A stretch of DNA of 64,000 bases from Dictyophora rubrovolvata (GCA_029959195.1 CP114119.1:2480001-2544000); one strand, 5' to 3'; counted from the stretch's first letter, positions 13,642 to 26,408 are shown. The notes: generated by a model from the sequence alone, not told the origin. Made by a program: numbers and translations.

Positions 13642-15405
13642 TCATGGTAAGTTCGGTTGAACAGCTTGGACCCAGAGCGGTTGGTCAGATCCATCGGGGT
13701 TTGGTGTAACACTAAGCACGTATGTGGTAGCAAAAGCTCCCTAGTAATGACGTGTCAACAACGACGTATCGGACAACAGAAATGTAACTTACAGCCGCCC
13801 AGACTGAGAACCCAACGATACTATCAGAATTTTCCTTGACGTAGGCTAGTTCCTGGCCTAAATCTGTTTCGCAGCTTGCAGTGTTTCCTCCTCCAGTTTC
13901 AGATAGGAGAGCTTGACGGTTGCCGCTTTGTTGCAACCATTGGACGAGGGTGGTGAGAACATCGACATTGTTCTACCAAAATGCTTAGGCAACGTTTCAA
14001 GGTGTAAAAAAAAAAAAGTTAAATACCGTAACACAGTCAGCGTGAGTACCACTGTTATCCGAGTCAAGATATTTGTGGACTACCGGCAAAGTTAGTACAA
14101 ACCAAAAGTGCAACTGAGATAATCACCATCGAAAACAAGTTTGCCAACGCCACCGGCAGGATCGGTGACTGTAAGAAGATCGGGGCCAGCCTCGGTTGGG
14201 AGTGTTTGAGCACTGGAGTAGCTTGAGCCTGGAATAAGGATAATTTGAGAAGTTGCCCCGGCTTCGCGAATCGCGTTGACAGCGGCTTGGACAGATTGTG
14301 CCCATAGAGCAGTGCCATCGGGTAAATCATGAGGCTCGTTCCTGAATCAAACGCCAGTTAGAAAAGAGGAATCTCCAGTCTCCTTCGAAAATCTACGCTT
14401 ACATGACACCGAACTATTATGATTTAATGAGTCACGAGTATCATTAGCGGATGAGATCAATACATACTATGATTTTTTCCGTAGAGGCGTACTGTGTCGC
14501 CAATTGGGACCAGATGGATGCGAACTGGGCATTAGTGGGACCACCTTGGCCAATAACCTCACCGTTCCATCTAGCATAGTTGTGCTATACACAATATCAT
14601 TAGAACTTGTCTATCGAACCCCACATAATACCTTACCAAGTCAACAATGACGTGGGCACCAGTCGCTAGAGCCGCTTGGACAGTCGCATCATATTCGGAG
14701 AAGAACCCTTGATCAATGTCTCCACCAAGGGTGGGAGTCATCAATTGCCAAGCTAATAAAATTGATGAGGGCTGTGTTGGGCCGACAATTTTACTTTACT
14801 AAACGTTCTTACCAAACGCTGATTAAATGAAAAGAATTAATTAAAATCAACAACAACAGTGACACCGGTATCAGCGAGAAATACTTACGAATACGGAAGA
14901 GGTTTGCACCCTCGTTAGCAAAATGAGCATATTGGGAGGGGGGTGGAGTAGATGGTGGACCACTGAATGAACCGTTGGTTGCCACGGAGAAATCGTACCC
15001 TGCAGTGTTTACACCACCAAGGAATGGCAGGCCAGAACCGTTGCTTCCCGGACTAGAAGTCGGAGCTGGAGCACTGGAAGACGGGGATGAGGGCGACGGA
15101 GCAGGGGAAGGAGCAGTTCCAGGAAGACATTGCGAGTAATCTATAATATTATATGGTTCAGAATCAGTAAGTCATTCTATGGAAGTTGGAGACGATGGTT
15201 CGCTTACAAGGATTCGAGTAAGTGCAGACAGATCCTGAGGCACAAGTAGTTGCACCAGTCCAACTTTCCCCACCGCCTGACAAGTGACAGTGAGTCATAA
15301 AATATAGACGTAATACTACTTCAAAGTCTTACATTGCCCATAGATAGGAGACTGTGCGCTTGCCAGATGGATGGCAGTCAAGAGCGTCGCAAGGGCAAGC
15401 TTCAT
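13642..15405 (-). CDS. Secreted CBM1-GH5 endo-beta-1,4-glucanase
   Basis: Secreted cellulase. The start at 15405 gives a clean signal peptide (MKLALATLLTAIHLASA). Next comes an N-terminal family 1 cellulose-binding module (YGQCGG, GATTC, GSVC, YYSQC, with the four expected Cys), a Pro/Ser/Ala linker, then a GH5 catalytic domain resembling the Cel5A/EGII type (subfamily 5). Visible motifs are LFRIPFAWQLMTP, the acid/base motif FGVMNEPHD, DVHNYLDSD and the nucleophile motif LLSETGGGN; WVQAVQPNLP ends the protein. The gene is heavily split and contains a 6 nt microexon (14813-14818) and an 11 nt microexon (14403-14413), each needed to rebuild a conserved motif. The product would cut internal beta-1,4 bonds of cellulose outside the cell, which fits a plant-litter or wood degrader. 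Confidence 0.93.
14403..14413 (-). other. 11 nt microexon of GH5 gene
   Basis: On the minus strand TTCGGTGTCAT is bounded by ataatag and gtaagc. Joining to G|AACGAG gives FGVMNEP, so the exon ends two bases into the Met just before the catalytic NEP motif. Confidence 0.85.
14813..14818 (-). other. 6 nt microexon of GH5 gene
   Basis: On the minus strand CGTTTG lies between ttaatcag and gtaagaac. CGTATTC|CGTTTG|CTTGG gives RIPFAW, a conserved GH5 strand. The flanking introns are 70 and 60 nt. Confidence 0.82.
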
Positions 15406-16288
15406 TTTTATAGAACTGAAAGAAATATTGGTTCTTTGTGAGTGAAAACTCCAACTGAGTATAACACTGCATTTATATACCTGGCCGGGACTACTTGAAT
15501 TCATCAATCGGGAAAACAGCCTGAGCTTTAACATGAACAGCGTCAGTCCTGGAGAACCTCTTCACTCCGAGATAAACCCCACATGTTCTGTGGGATGGTC
15601 AACTCAGAGATATAGATGTTATCAACTCCAGAACCGTTGCTGTCAATTAATCGGCAAGAGTACCGAAGATAAAGCGTCGATTCCACCGACAAAAGAGGAC
15701 AAAGGATTCTATCAGCCATTCGCCAGGTCCGTCGTTTCTGCGAATTCGGGGTTACATAGTCAAACCATCTTGGGCTTTTCAGTTGAAGTCTACACTTGGA
15801 GCTGGATCAGAAAAGTCAACATTGCTTGTGAAGATTATTCATGGACACGATCCAGCAGAAGCCGATGGTGCAGACAATGATGTTCATTGTTTTAGATGAG
15901 ATGAATCATGGGTGGGACACTCCACTTGGTGAACATTGCTGCATCAAACAGTCGTCATCACCATTCGCCGGCCAACAGTTTCCGAGCAGGTTCCGAATTT
16001 GTTTCAATGAAAACTTTGTCCGAATTCCTCCAAAGTTAAAAACTCCGCCAATGTAACAATTCACGCGGAAGAAATTTGAAAACGAACTCCACTTTTTGAT
16101 AAGATATTATATGCCGCATCTAGGAACACAGTTAGTATGCAGAAATTTTGCAGCGATTTCCGACGTGGAAGGAAACCAGCCGTTAGCCGCTGTGACTATC
16201 GTGACCGATTGGGGACCGTCGACATCATGATGAAATTACGCTATGTCCAGGTTTCAAACTTCTTTCAGGTTTCGTCTTTGTTCTTGTG
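15406..16288. other. Divergent promoter region between cellulase and hydrolase
   Basis: Shared upstream region of the endoglucanase (minus) and the LDAH-like gene (plus). The stretch tataaatgcag, read on the minus strand near 15475, is a TATA-like element about 70 bp upstream of the endoglucanase ATG. An out-of-frame ATGATG occurs at 16230, 59 bp before the hydrolase start, and opens a short upstream reading frame. I see no gene here. Confidence 0.45.
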
Positions 16289-17518
16289 ATGGCTTCTTTC
16301 CCTTCTTTTTTTATCTCATGTAGTAGCGAAAAAACGAAATTAAAACCAACCTCATCATATTCTGGAAAGTGCGTCCACAGTATCTCTGGTGTGAAAGCGG
16401 AGGTGAAAGCAAAATGGTGGCCTTCGCACACTGAAATTCGCACCCTCGCTGTTTTTGTGCCTGGTATGTAATTAATCTCATGTACTATGCATGCGTAAAT
16501 TTGAATACAGACTAACGTCATTTGTGTTTGTGAATTTATCAGGCAATCCTGGCGTAATTGGATTTTATGACTCGTTTTTGGATGCGCTTCATCTGAGATG
16601 CAGGAAACAAGGATTGGCCATACTTGCCCATGGGATGCTTGGACATGCACCGCAGTTGCCCACACCGAAGTTTACGGGGCTATTACATCAAGTTGAATCT
16701 CTTATTCAAGTTTTAACTAAGATAAGGAAAGAATGGGCAAAAATACGAGTAGTTGTAATCTGTCATAGCGTAGGGGCTTGGGTAGCTACACAGGTAGTTT
16801 TTCTTTCAAAATTTAACTGGGAAATGATCATTAATGTTAAAAAATTTGCCTAGAGTCTCAAAGCAGGAGCCGATATTGACGCAATCTTCGGGTTATTTCC
16901 GGTGCTTTCGAATATCTCTCTCTCTCCTAGAGGGAGACATACATCTGTACGTAACGAACATTCGAAATTGCATAGCATCGACTTGCTTATCGCTTGCGCA
17001 AGTGGTTGTTTCACAAACCCCTCCCCTATATAATGATTGTGCTGGCAGTTTTTCTGCGACCGTTCGCTCCTTTTCTTGTGGAGCTGCTATTCGACACGTG
17101 GCCGTCACATCAACAAGGGGTTCTTTTATCCATAATCCGGTCTCCTGGGGTACTTTTGTCATGCCTTACAATGGCACAAGAAGAAATGAAGACGGTATTG
17201 ATGCCAGATGAGCACTTTTTGAGGCAGCATTCAGCTAAGTTTTGGTTATACTACGGGGTCCAAGATCAGTGGGTTGGTGCCGAACGAGAAAGAATTGTCA
17301 ATATATTAGAGAATCCCGGAGGCCTGAGAATCGTCCACTGCAAACACGGTATACCCCATGATTTTTGCATTTGTGAGTCCCTCAAAAGGGTTCAACCTCA
17401 TGGCGCTATTACTCACACGGCTACTTGCCTTTTTACGTTTCAAAAACACGCTTCAGTGCACGGAGAAATCTTGGCAGAACAGTGCGGAGCGTGGTTGGAA
17501 AACGGAGATCTCATCTAA
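16289..17518 (+). CDS. Lipid droplet-associated hydrolase (LDAH/DUF2305-like)
   Basis: Predicted alpha/beta-hydrolase of the LDAH family, found on lipid droplets in animals and plants and thought to act on lipid esters. The start at 16289 is the first ATG in frame. Exon 1 ends at 16463 inside the family's oxyanion loop, giving VFVPGNPGVIGFYDSF after splicing to 16543. The nucleophile elbow reads VICHSVGAWVATQ, then LKAGADIDAIFGLFP and SPRGRHTS. The catalytic Asp is likely in YYGVQDQWV and the His in GIPHDFCI. A last intron from gtgagtcc (after 17372) to cttcag is likely, giving DFCI-LHGEILAEQC; reading through it also stays in frame. The elbow has Cys where most members have Gly (GHSxG). It is followed on the same strand, 160 bp later, by the Mit1-like gene. 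Confidence 0.82.
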
Positions 17519-17583
17519 AACACAAGTTTTGTATTTGATATTTTGTAACGGTTACGACCGATCGTTTCGTGTTGGAAAAAAAA

Positions 17584-17611
17584 ACGCGTGACGTGTGGCA
17601 GAACAACGCGT
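17584..17611 (+). promoter_or_regulatory. Two ACGCGT boxes upstream of Mit1-like gene
   Basis: ACGCGT occurs at 17584-17589 and 17606-17611, 22 bp apart and 67-94 bp before the ATG at 17678. ACGCGT is the MluI cell-cycle box bound by MBF in yeasts. A role here is inferred from the motif and its position only. Confidence 0.4.
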
Positions 17612-17677
17612 TACCGTAACGTCATACGGTTGAGACTCCGACTTGCTTTGGCCGTGTCGTAGGCTCACCACGCCATC

Positions 17678-20600
17678 ATGGTTAAACTGGCTGAGCCTAC
17701 AGAAAACGAAACAAACGTGTCAGGTTTAATTATAAATGATCTAGTTGATCGACCCTCGCTACAAATAGACAAGCCCATCATAAAGCGACCCCGACTTTTT
17801 ATAGACGGGATAGAAGCTCATCATCTCGAATCCAGACATCTCTATAGGGAGCTAGACTTTGAAATGATGGACGATTCACAAAGCAATGACCCTGTAGAAG
17901 TTCTGGGTGAAATTCGAATACAATCTCACATATTCTATTGGGTTCTCCATGAAAATGATGTTATCTATCGGGTGTGTTTCCAGTTCATTCGAGGAAAGAT
18001 CGTATCATTTTAATCCATTTAATAGCATGCCGCGAGGTCTTTTAAAAATGCATATCCGGGTCTTTTAACTACCTATAGTGAGATGCCTTGCTCAACTCTC
18101 GAAATGTGTTACTGAGGCTCACAATTTCGTGCTAGCCAAAGCGAAGGTCACCGGGACGCTTCCAGGATTCGATCCCCAGACCACTCAAATTCATCCAAAG
18201 CATCGAATTCGGCTCACCATAAATCTTCCTCCTCCGACTAAAACTGGTCCTCCTCGTGGTGTACCTAAAACCTCTAAGCTTAAGGGAAGATCGAAAGCCA
18301 TCGTCATCGAAGACTCCTCTGAGACCGGCGGTTCTGAGTCTGCTTCGGAGGATGATTATGGCGAGCAAAGCGATTGGTCGGGAAGAGGAAAAGAAAAGCG
18401 CAAATTCGCTCGACCTACGCGACAGAGCAATCGCAATGTGACGACAACAAATTACCGGGAGCCTTCTTTGAGTCCAGTTAAAACTAGAACCAGTGGTAGA
18501 TTGCGTCAGAGCGCTAGAGAAACTGAAGATGAGGAAGAAAGACACGACGAGGTGGAACACGATAGCGACGGTGGCGAAGAGGTTGCAAAACCGGAGAAAA
18601 AAAGGATTCGTGGTCGCCTCTCTCGACCGGCTTATGGAAACATACGTCTAATCGCTGATTTGTCGGAAAATGAGTCGGACGACGATTATCCTCTCAAGGT
18701 TCACCGTGATGCCTGCGACAAATGTCAAGAACCTCCCGCTCATATATCGTTGAACAAGTACTACGCAAAGCTTAAGAGAAAACGCCACGGAAGGAAGGTT
18801 GCTCCTGATGAAGAAGAAGAGGAACGGTTACGAAGTCTAGGAGGTTGGGTTCGCTGGTAAGTTTAGCTAAACCATAATTTTTTTTACATTTTTGTTTAGA
18901 CTTCTGCAGTTTGAAATGCACTGTGGGCATCCATTGGAGATGCTTACCGAAAGCTCAACGGGATGAGATCATGAGAGCGGCAAGAAAAAGGGTCGAGGAA
19001 GCTGAGAAGGAGGGGCTTTTCCCCCGTCGACTTGAGACCCTAAGCGCTTACGACACTACTGACTTTTTTTGTGGTGCATGCATTCAAGGCGGAATTTGCA
19101 TGTATTGCAAGGAGGTGGCAGTCGTACCTGACGAATCCCCGGAGCTCAAATTCACTACGCAGAATCTCTCAATGACAGAAACCCCTCGAACGGCAATGTC
19201 ATCCTCAGATAACGTTAATGACCCTTCTGTGTCACTGGCCCAGCCTGCCGATACAGCTAATGCTCCCATGGAGGAATCACCCCGGGAACTTCTTTTTAGA
19301 TGCCAGGCATGCAAACGACTGGCACACTATGCGCATTTCCCCCAACCCGACCCCGATGATTTATTGTCTACAGTTGATTTGGCGACTCACTACCAGAAAA
19401 GCAACTCGTGGCAATGTACAGATTGTATATCGTTCATATATCAATTGGACAAGATTTTGGCTTGGCGACCTTATCCTGCTGACGCTACGGAGCCTTCCCG
19501 GCAAAATGGAGGTCCGGTGGATCATAAAGCCTTGCTCCCTCGAGAATACTTAGTAAAATGGCTTGATCGGAGTTATCGGCGTGTGGAATGGGTACCACAT
19601 ATGTGGATACTATCGACATCGGCATCTAAACTGAAAATTTTTTTGGCCACAGGTCCCAAAGTCACCTTATTGGATACCCCTAGTAGCGAGCTCATCAATA
19701 CGGAACGAGACTCGACCCCGAAGGAGCAGATGATGCAAGTAGATGATCCCGATTTTTTGATACCCGACAGTGCCGTTGGACAGATATCCGCTGAAGACAG
19801 TCCAGTGGCTGAGCAGGAAGGGCCAGCTGGTCCATTGCCGGATGCAGAACGTAGAATACCACCAGCTTGGAGAAGAGTAGAACGCATTCTTGATATTCGC
19901 ATCTGGAATCCTTCGAAACGACCTAAGAAACGGGGCGGTCGTTCAAAACGCTCCAAGCAAAAACGCGTTGAAACGGAATCTGAAAACGAAGCAAATCCGG
20001 AAGCAGAGGAACAGCAAGTTGCAGCCTATGAATTAGGTCAGCAGCCCGATGAAAAATTCCTGGAGACTATAGATGAGTGGGAAACGCGCAATAGTGAAGA
20101 GATAACGACCGAACAGACCCCGGATATTATCTGGGCTTATGTGAAGTGGTCGGAGCTGGGTTACGAAGACGGTTTGTTGTCATCATTTCTACTTGGGATC
20201 CTGGATACTAAGTTGTGATTATAGCTACATGGGACGTCCCTCCTCGTGCTTCTGAACCAGGTTACGGTGAATTCAGACAAGCCTTTGAACGTTTTCTCCA
20301 AGCCCGTCAGGTGTCTATCGCGAAGAAGTCCACAAAGGACGCCCAAGCTTTCGATAATCGACCTAGAGCTGCATTTGAGCGAAAGAAGCTCGCTTTAACC
20401 GCCAATCCCGAGCTAGGACAGAAAGGAAAGCTAATGGACTTCCAAGTGAGAAATCGCAGTCTTACCTTGATAATCGTTGTAATTCTTTTGGAAAGCTCGT
20501 CGGAGTGAATTGGTTGTTCCGCAATTGGTGGAAACATCAACCCTCGATTTTGGCCGATGATATGGGCTTGGTAAACTAAGATAACATAGCTTCGGGCGCC

Positions 20601-23600
20601 GATTTTTGAAAATGTTTCTAGGGGAAAACTGTGCAGATCTCCACGTTTGTCGGATATCTCGTCCGGCATTATGACGCTTGTCCCGTTCTGATAGTGGTCC
20701 CGAATTCGACGGTTACTAACTGGCTGCGAGAGTTAGCTTTTTGGGCCCCTCGTGTCATAGTCGCGCCTTACTATGGCGATTTCAAAGGTCGAGAAGTTAT
20801 TCGTCAATATGAGCTCTTCCACGAAGCGGTACACGAAAACTATACTCGACTGAAGTTCCATGTTTTAATCGCGACATATGAGTCTGCTTCCAGTCGAGAA
20901 TTTTCTACTCTCTTCAAAAGCGTTCCTAGATGGGAATTGTTGATTGTTGATGAAGCACAGCGACGTGGGCAATTTTTTTTATCAGCCACAAAAAATGCGC
21001 TAATATCTCTCAAGTAAAAAATGATACCAGTTTATTATTCAAACGATTGAACGAATTGAACTCTATTCATCGAATTTTGATGACAGGCGTAAGCAGTTGA
21101 TACTAGTTTTTAATAATTTTTCTCCCATTCTCATTACTACATAACAGACGCCGCTCAATAACAACATTCGGGAATTGTTCAATCTCATGAATTTTCTTGA
21201 TTCGGAGAAATGGTACGACATGCAGGCGTTGGAAAACGAATACGAGAATATAACTGAGGACAAGTTGATAAAACTACATGAGGTCGGTTCTCACCAACAT
21301 CCTCAGAAATTGCATCGTGATAAGGGTTTTCTTTCTACCGCAGGATTTGAAACCCTACTTTCTCCGGCGTACAAAGGCGTGAGTTACTAATTGATACATT
21401 GTTTCGGCTCACATAATTGACTTCTGTATCAGAGATGTCCTCAAGCTACCTCCAAAGGTGAGGCTGGAAACCCAACTGCACGATTTTTCGTTCAATTTTT
21501 CTTTAAAATTAGAATGAAGTCATTGTCCCTCTTTCTATGAGTTCACTTCAAAAAGAACTGTACAAATCACTCCTAAGTAAGTCTTTTTCAAGAAAAAATA
21601 TATGGTAATAGCGCCGTTTTTTTATAAAATATCTATAGGCAAGAATGTTGGGCTTATTCAAGGCTTGGTACATCCGTCTAAAGTGGCCAATTCCTCCGGT
21701 AAACCGGGATTGAGGAATATGTTGATGGACCTTAGAAAGTAAGTCTAAATTCACTGCACCCTGGAATGCGCTCACATTCGTCCAGGTGTTTACAACACCC
21801 ATATCTTGTCCAACCCGAACTTGAGCCTCACGGACCCGATTTAGTCCCCGCCGCGATTCATAAGAATTTAGTCGACGCAAGTTGTAAATTACGCTTCCTC
21901 CAAATGATGTTGCCCAAGTTGAAGGCTCGCGGACATCGTGTACTTCTATTTAGCCAGGCGAGTAAAATTGATTATATGGGCACTTTTTTGAATTTAAATG
22001 GCATATTTAGTTTGTGATAGCTCTGGACATAATTGAAGATTTTTTGAAAACTGAAGGCTATAAATTTTTGCGTCTCGTGAGTATCATTTTTTTAAAATCT
22101 ATAAATATTTATATTCTGAATTATTCTCGAGGATGGGAATACGAAGCAACTGCAACGTCAGAAGGACATGGATGCCTTCAATGAACCCAATTCCGATTAT
22201 TTTATTTTTATGTTATCTACTCGAGCTGGTGGAGTCGGCATCAATTTATGGTCGGCTGATACTGTAATTATTTTCGATCCCGACTTCAATCCTCACCAAG
22301 ATCTTCAAGTAAGTGTACTCTACTTCAATTTTTTTGTATCTACCTTCTCTTACTCGATATTCTGCAGGCCATTTCTCGAGCCCATCGATACGGCCAAAAG
22401 AAAACAGTACTTGTATTCAAGTTTATGGTTAAAGGCGCTGCTGAAGGTAAAATTTCTCTCAAATTTTTTTATTTTACATTCAAAAATTTATCCGTTGGGT
22501 AAGAACGCATTATGCAAACTGGAAAAAAGAAGCTCGCTCTCGATCACCTCATTGTACAAAAGATGGATGAAGAAGAGATATCAAGTGATTTGCAGTCGAT
22601 TCTCACTTTTGGTGCAAAAGCCCTTTTCGATGAGTCGGAGAACAATGATATCACTTGTGAGTGTTCGCAGATGTTGAAGGGGGAAGTATACATACTAATT
22701 TTATTTCTACTAGATACTGACGTAGACATTGAGAAGCTTATCCTCCGTACCGAACATGAAGGGGACGAAGTCGCGGAGGGTAGTACCAATACTTCTAGCT
22801 TTGGATTCGCCAAGTTATGGACAGCGGACAAAGATGTTCTGGAAGAAATTCAGGAGGATACCCCTCAAGATCAGGATACCAGTTTTTGGGATGCCATGTT
22901 GGCGAAAGTCACCGAAGAACAAGCCAAAACCAAAGCCGCTGAAGTTACTGGTCGCGGAGCCAAACGGCGGGCGGCTACTACGGTGAAGGTACGGGTGTCG
23001 GTTATTCAGGGTTAATTTCATCTTTAAAAGAGGTTTTCTTTTATTTTTCTCAAGAAATACGTATTTGATGTTGACTCGCCTGAAAAACCCCATGACAAAA
23101 AGTGGAACAAAAGCAGGAGCTCAATCGGTGGTGATGACAAGGCTTATTCTGACCACGAAAGCTCTCGATCTGCTTCCATGCCCCAGCCATACACCGTATC
23201 TGATGTTGATGAAGATGACTTAGTTGCACAAAACATGCCGGCTCTATCGTTACCCCCTGGAATGCAAGCCGGACCGTCGACGATGGTGGCTCCTAAGCCG
23301 GCGAAAGTGAAACGGCCCAAACAGTTACAAAAAGTTCTTGACAACAAGAGGATGAACAAGGATTGGGATGATGACGACGACGCGGTGCAATGTGGTCTCT
23401 GCCAAAGACTACACGGCCCAGGGGATTGTTTTATGTCCCAAAATCCTCTTAACCTCATAGACTATCGGCATATGATTCTCAACGAATCAACGGAGCCTCT
23501 TGAGAAACGTAAAGCAGCTATACATGCTATTGATTCTCATCTTGCTTCCCGGGGTTTGTCGGAACTTATTAGAGGGCAAGGGAATGTTGCCGCAGAGAGA

Positions 23601-23953
23601 GTTCCCGGCACGAGTAAGAAGCGTAGGAGTTCGTCGCCGTCCCATGGTTTGGTAATCAAGAAACAAAGGCTTATCGGCGAAAACCGAACCCCTTGCCTCA
23701 TCTGCAACGGTCTTTACCATCTAGTCAAGAGCTGTCCCGTTGTCAAGGCTGGAGCGAAGAGGTAAAGAATTTCTTTTTTTTTCGCTTTCTTGGGGAAAAA
23801 AAAAACCCCTGGCTTACCCATTCTCTCGTTTTCTTTAGCATTTCCGCGGAAATTCAACGTTTATCTTCGGTACCAAACTCTCAGGCCGTGATCAACATGT
23901 TAATAGATTGCCTTCAGAAAGCCAAACAACAAGAGTTGATACGAAGATACTGA
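17678..23953 (+). CDS. Mit1/CHD-type chromatin remodeller
   Basis: Large nuclear SNF2 remodeller resembling S. pombe Mit1 and the Mi-2/CHD group. The N-terminus is poorly conserved, followed by a basic/acidic low-complexity part. PHD-type zinc ligands come next: [20 protein letters not shown] (using an acceptor at cttctgcag, about 18908), [15 protein letters not shown] and [12 protein letters not shown] chromodomain-like segment holds [19 protein letters not shown] and [14 protein letters not shown]. The ATPase core has ADDMGLGKT (split by an intron before GKT), [46 protein letters not shown] and [14 protein letters not shown]. The C-terminus has charged stretches and two knuckle-like CxxC motifs ([15 protein letters not shown] and [14 protein letters not shown]). 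About 15 or more exons. In Mi-2/SHREC complexes such proteins slide nucleosomes in silent chromatin; that role is inferred from the family. Confidence 0.87.
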
Positions 23954-24389
23954 TTTGATTTATATTTCATATAAGATTAGTGTACGTTTTGTTGTTATTA
24001 AAATGATGTTGTAGCTTTTAATTTGTCAGCATACACTCATAATATATACACCTCATTGTTTGAAAGAATTTGAATTTTTTTGCGCTGTTAAAGGTCAGAT
24101 CACCGATCTTCGTGCCAGTCGCTTGGGGTAAAGTCCGTTTTGGGCGACCGGGTGGTTTCGCCGGACTTGGTTACCAAATGCTAATCTGATGCCGGAAACT
24201 AGTGTACATATATAGTCAACAAGCAAGTTTGAAATAGCTTGTCGGGTGATTAGTACACATGAAAAATAGATTACATCAATATAAGCCAGAGGGGTATTAA
24301 TAATGACGTTCGGGTTGATTTCGGGTATCAAAACAAAGAGACAAAAATCCGGGGTCGTAAAAAAAATAACTGAATCATGCCAGGTTCTT
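23954..24389. other. Convergent intergenic region
   Basis: AT-rich 3' flank of the Mit1-like gene and of the minus-strand F-box gene. I see no gene or repeat. Confidence 0.5.
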
Positions 24390-25997
24390 TTATAAATTAA
24401 CGATACTACTTAAGCGAGGCCAAGTGGTGAGATGAACTTGGAATAGAGCGAAAGGTGACCGAAATGAGGATTGACGTTTCGTGAACTGGTTGGCAAGGAT
24501 GATCTTGAGGCTCTTCAGAGTATCGGTGTCGGATACCGAGAGCTGATGCAAATGGCGCGACGGAATGGTAGTAGTATTGGTAGTGGTGGTAGACGAATTA
24601 TTCGTAATGGTGTCTGATGAGGACGTAATAAGCCGCTCGAGAGAAGACATTGCAGCTAGTAAAGGAAGTATGAAGGCGCTCGCGGTCCTGGCCGATTCCG
24701 ACGTAATTGCCAGAGTACTGGTGCCGTATTTGAGCCGAAAGCTAGTGGTCGTGCCCACCGGCTCAAGTAAATTGTTTACGCGCACAAGATCGGGATAAGC
24801 CAGAAGGCTTTGCTCGTCGACTATCACAGCGGATCGAAGTGAGGAAACATCAAATGAGTCGAGGATGTGGTTTGTAAGTAATGAGGGATTTGGGATGGGT
24901 CGCCGGTTAAGGTGTAAATGGAGCACCTGAAGCTTAGACGTCGTGATATAGGCTAGTAAAGCTACGTCCTGGCTTGCCCCTAAAATTAATTTAGATAATC
25001 TCGGTAAATTGATGATTTGACTCGGTTTAGGGGAATTTAGTTTAATATCGTTGCTGAAAGAAGGATCGGGTATCGTTTTGAGCTCGAGTGATTCTAAAGT
25101 AGGACATTGATTGAGGAAAGTAAGGAGTGTGGTATGTGTGAGACATCCAAGTTTGGAATCCCATGTGACGGTTCGGAGCGTAAGCTCCTTGATATTGGAA
25201 ATCATTGGCTCAAATGTCGACCACGGAAATGGCTGGGGCATATCGAACGTTAAAGATTCTAGGGAGCAGGCATTGTCGAATAGGTGGTCCAAGTCTATGT
25301 CTTTAAGTCGGTTGTACTCCATTTGATGATAGGAGGGGGACCACGGAATGACGTCTTCGATTGCACGATAGAGCTGGAGATGTTTGAGCTCGGGTGCACT
25401 CCTCCTGAGTGGCGCATAGATTTCATTGTATCTCAGACAGGATAATTTGAGAGAAAGAGAATACAGGCGATCCATATTGGGAAAAACGAAATTTTCGAGT
25501 GCTACGATTTGGTGACTCGCGTCGTCGTAGAGTGGATAATCTGGTCCGCCAACAGATACAGACAGAGAGGCATTCCTGGATCGATGGAGTATAGTTTGCA
25601 AAAGGGTATGACTCCTGCAGTTTAAATCGAGCTCCGACCAAAAGGTAGGTGCGTTTAGGAGCAAATCTCGCCACCTTTGGCAAACCCAGGATAAATATAC
25701 GTATTTGAGCATTCGGGTGCCAGACCGTTCGTTGAGTGCAAACGAAAAAATCATGAGAAGGATTTCATTCGGAAGCCTGTCGAAGAGTGGTAGCGGTGAA
25801 AAAAGACTCGAGGGGGTATTCTTCGTGAGCCGTCCGGAGGAAGTTGGTAGAGTGCCTCCCAGAGCCTTTGAAAACGACTAGATTCTCTCAGTATTATGTC
25901 CTGGGCATGCAGCAGGACGACAATGACTCACGGAGGTTTGAGGCCGCACCGGTCGCAGAGAAGGTTCGAGCATTAGGGAGCTGCAAGAGTTGTGCAT
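24390..25997 (-). CDS. F-box protein with leucine-rich region
   Basis: Two-exon gene. Exon 1 (25997-25932) reads MHNSCSSLMLEPS and joins exon 2 (from 25877) through a 54 nt intron in phase 0. The F-box is LPLFDRLPNEILLMIFSFAL followed by LSWVCQRWRDLLLNAPTFWS. The rest is a long series of irregular leucine-rich segments (LESLTF, LKELTLRT-like, LESLELKTIPD, LSKLILG, LQVLHLHLNRRP) typical of the very large agaricomycete F-box family. A TTN/SST low-complexity loop occurs near residue 400. It should serve as the substrate receptor of an SCF ubiquitin ligase; the target is unknown. Without exon 1 there is no ATG upstream of the F-box. Confidence 0.82.
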
Positions 25998-26408
25998 GGT
26001 GGGGTAGGAGAAAGAGACTGAGACAAAAGACGTGACGAGTTGATAGAACAATTGAACATTAATATGGGGGCCCCTAAGCCCCTCCTTTTGAAGCTTCTGG
26101 GGGAGGAATCGCAATACTAATCAAACGCTGCGAATACCGCGTGGGCCTATGCACCTTAAATAGCAATAAGGTTTATTACTCACCTTTTTGTTATTATTAC
26201 TGCATTGCTCCAGAAACAAGGCTTATTTGGCAAATGCGAGCCATTTTATATATATGAGTAAGTAATAGCCTTGGGCAGGCGTGTTTCGGAGTGGGCGAGT
26301 CCCATTTTGAATGTTTCGGAGTTGAAATTCGCAAAGAATTGCTGCCGGAGCACCGTGACAAGACCGTCGTCGTCGCCGAGCACTTTTCGAGTTAAAGGGG
26401 CTGTGGCG
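25998..26408. other. Divergent promoter region
   Basis: Upstream region shared by the F-box gene (minus) and the LYR gene (plus). It has a GC-rich inverted-type stretch (gggggcccctaagcccctcc at 26065) and a TATA-like ttatatatatgag near 26245. No gene is seen. Confidence 0.4.
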
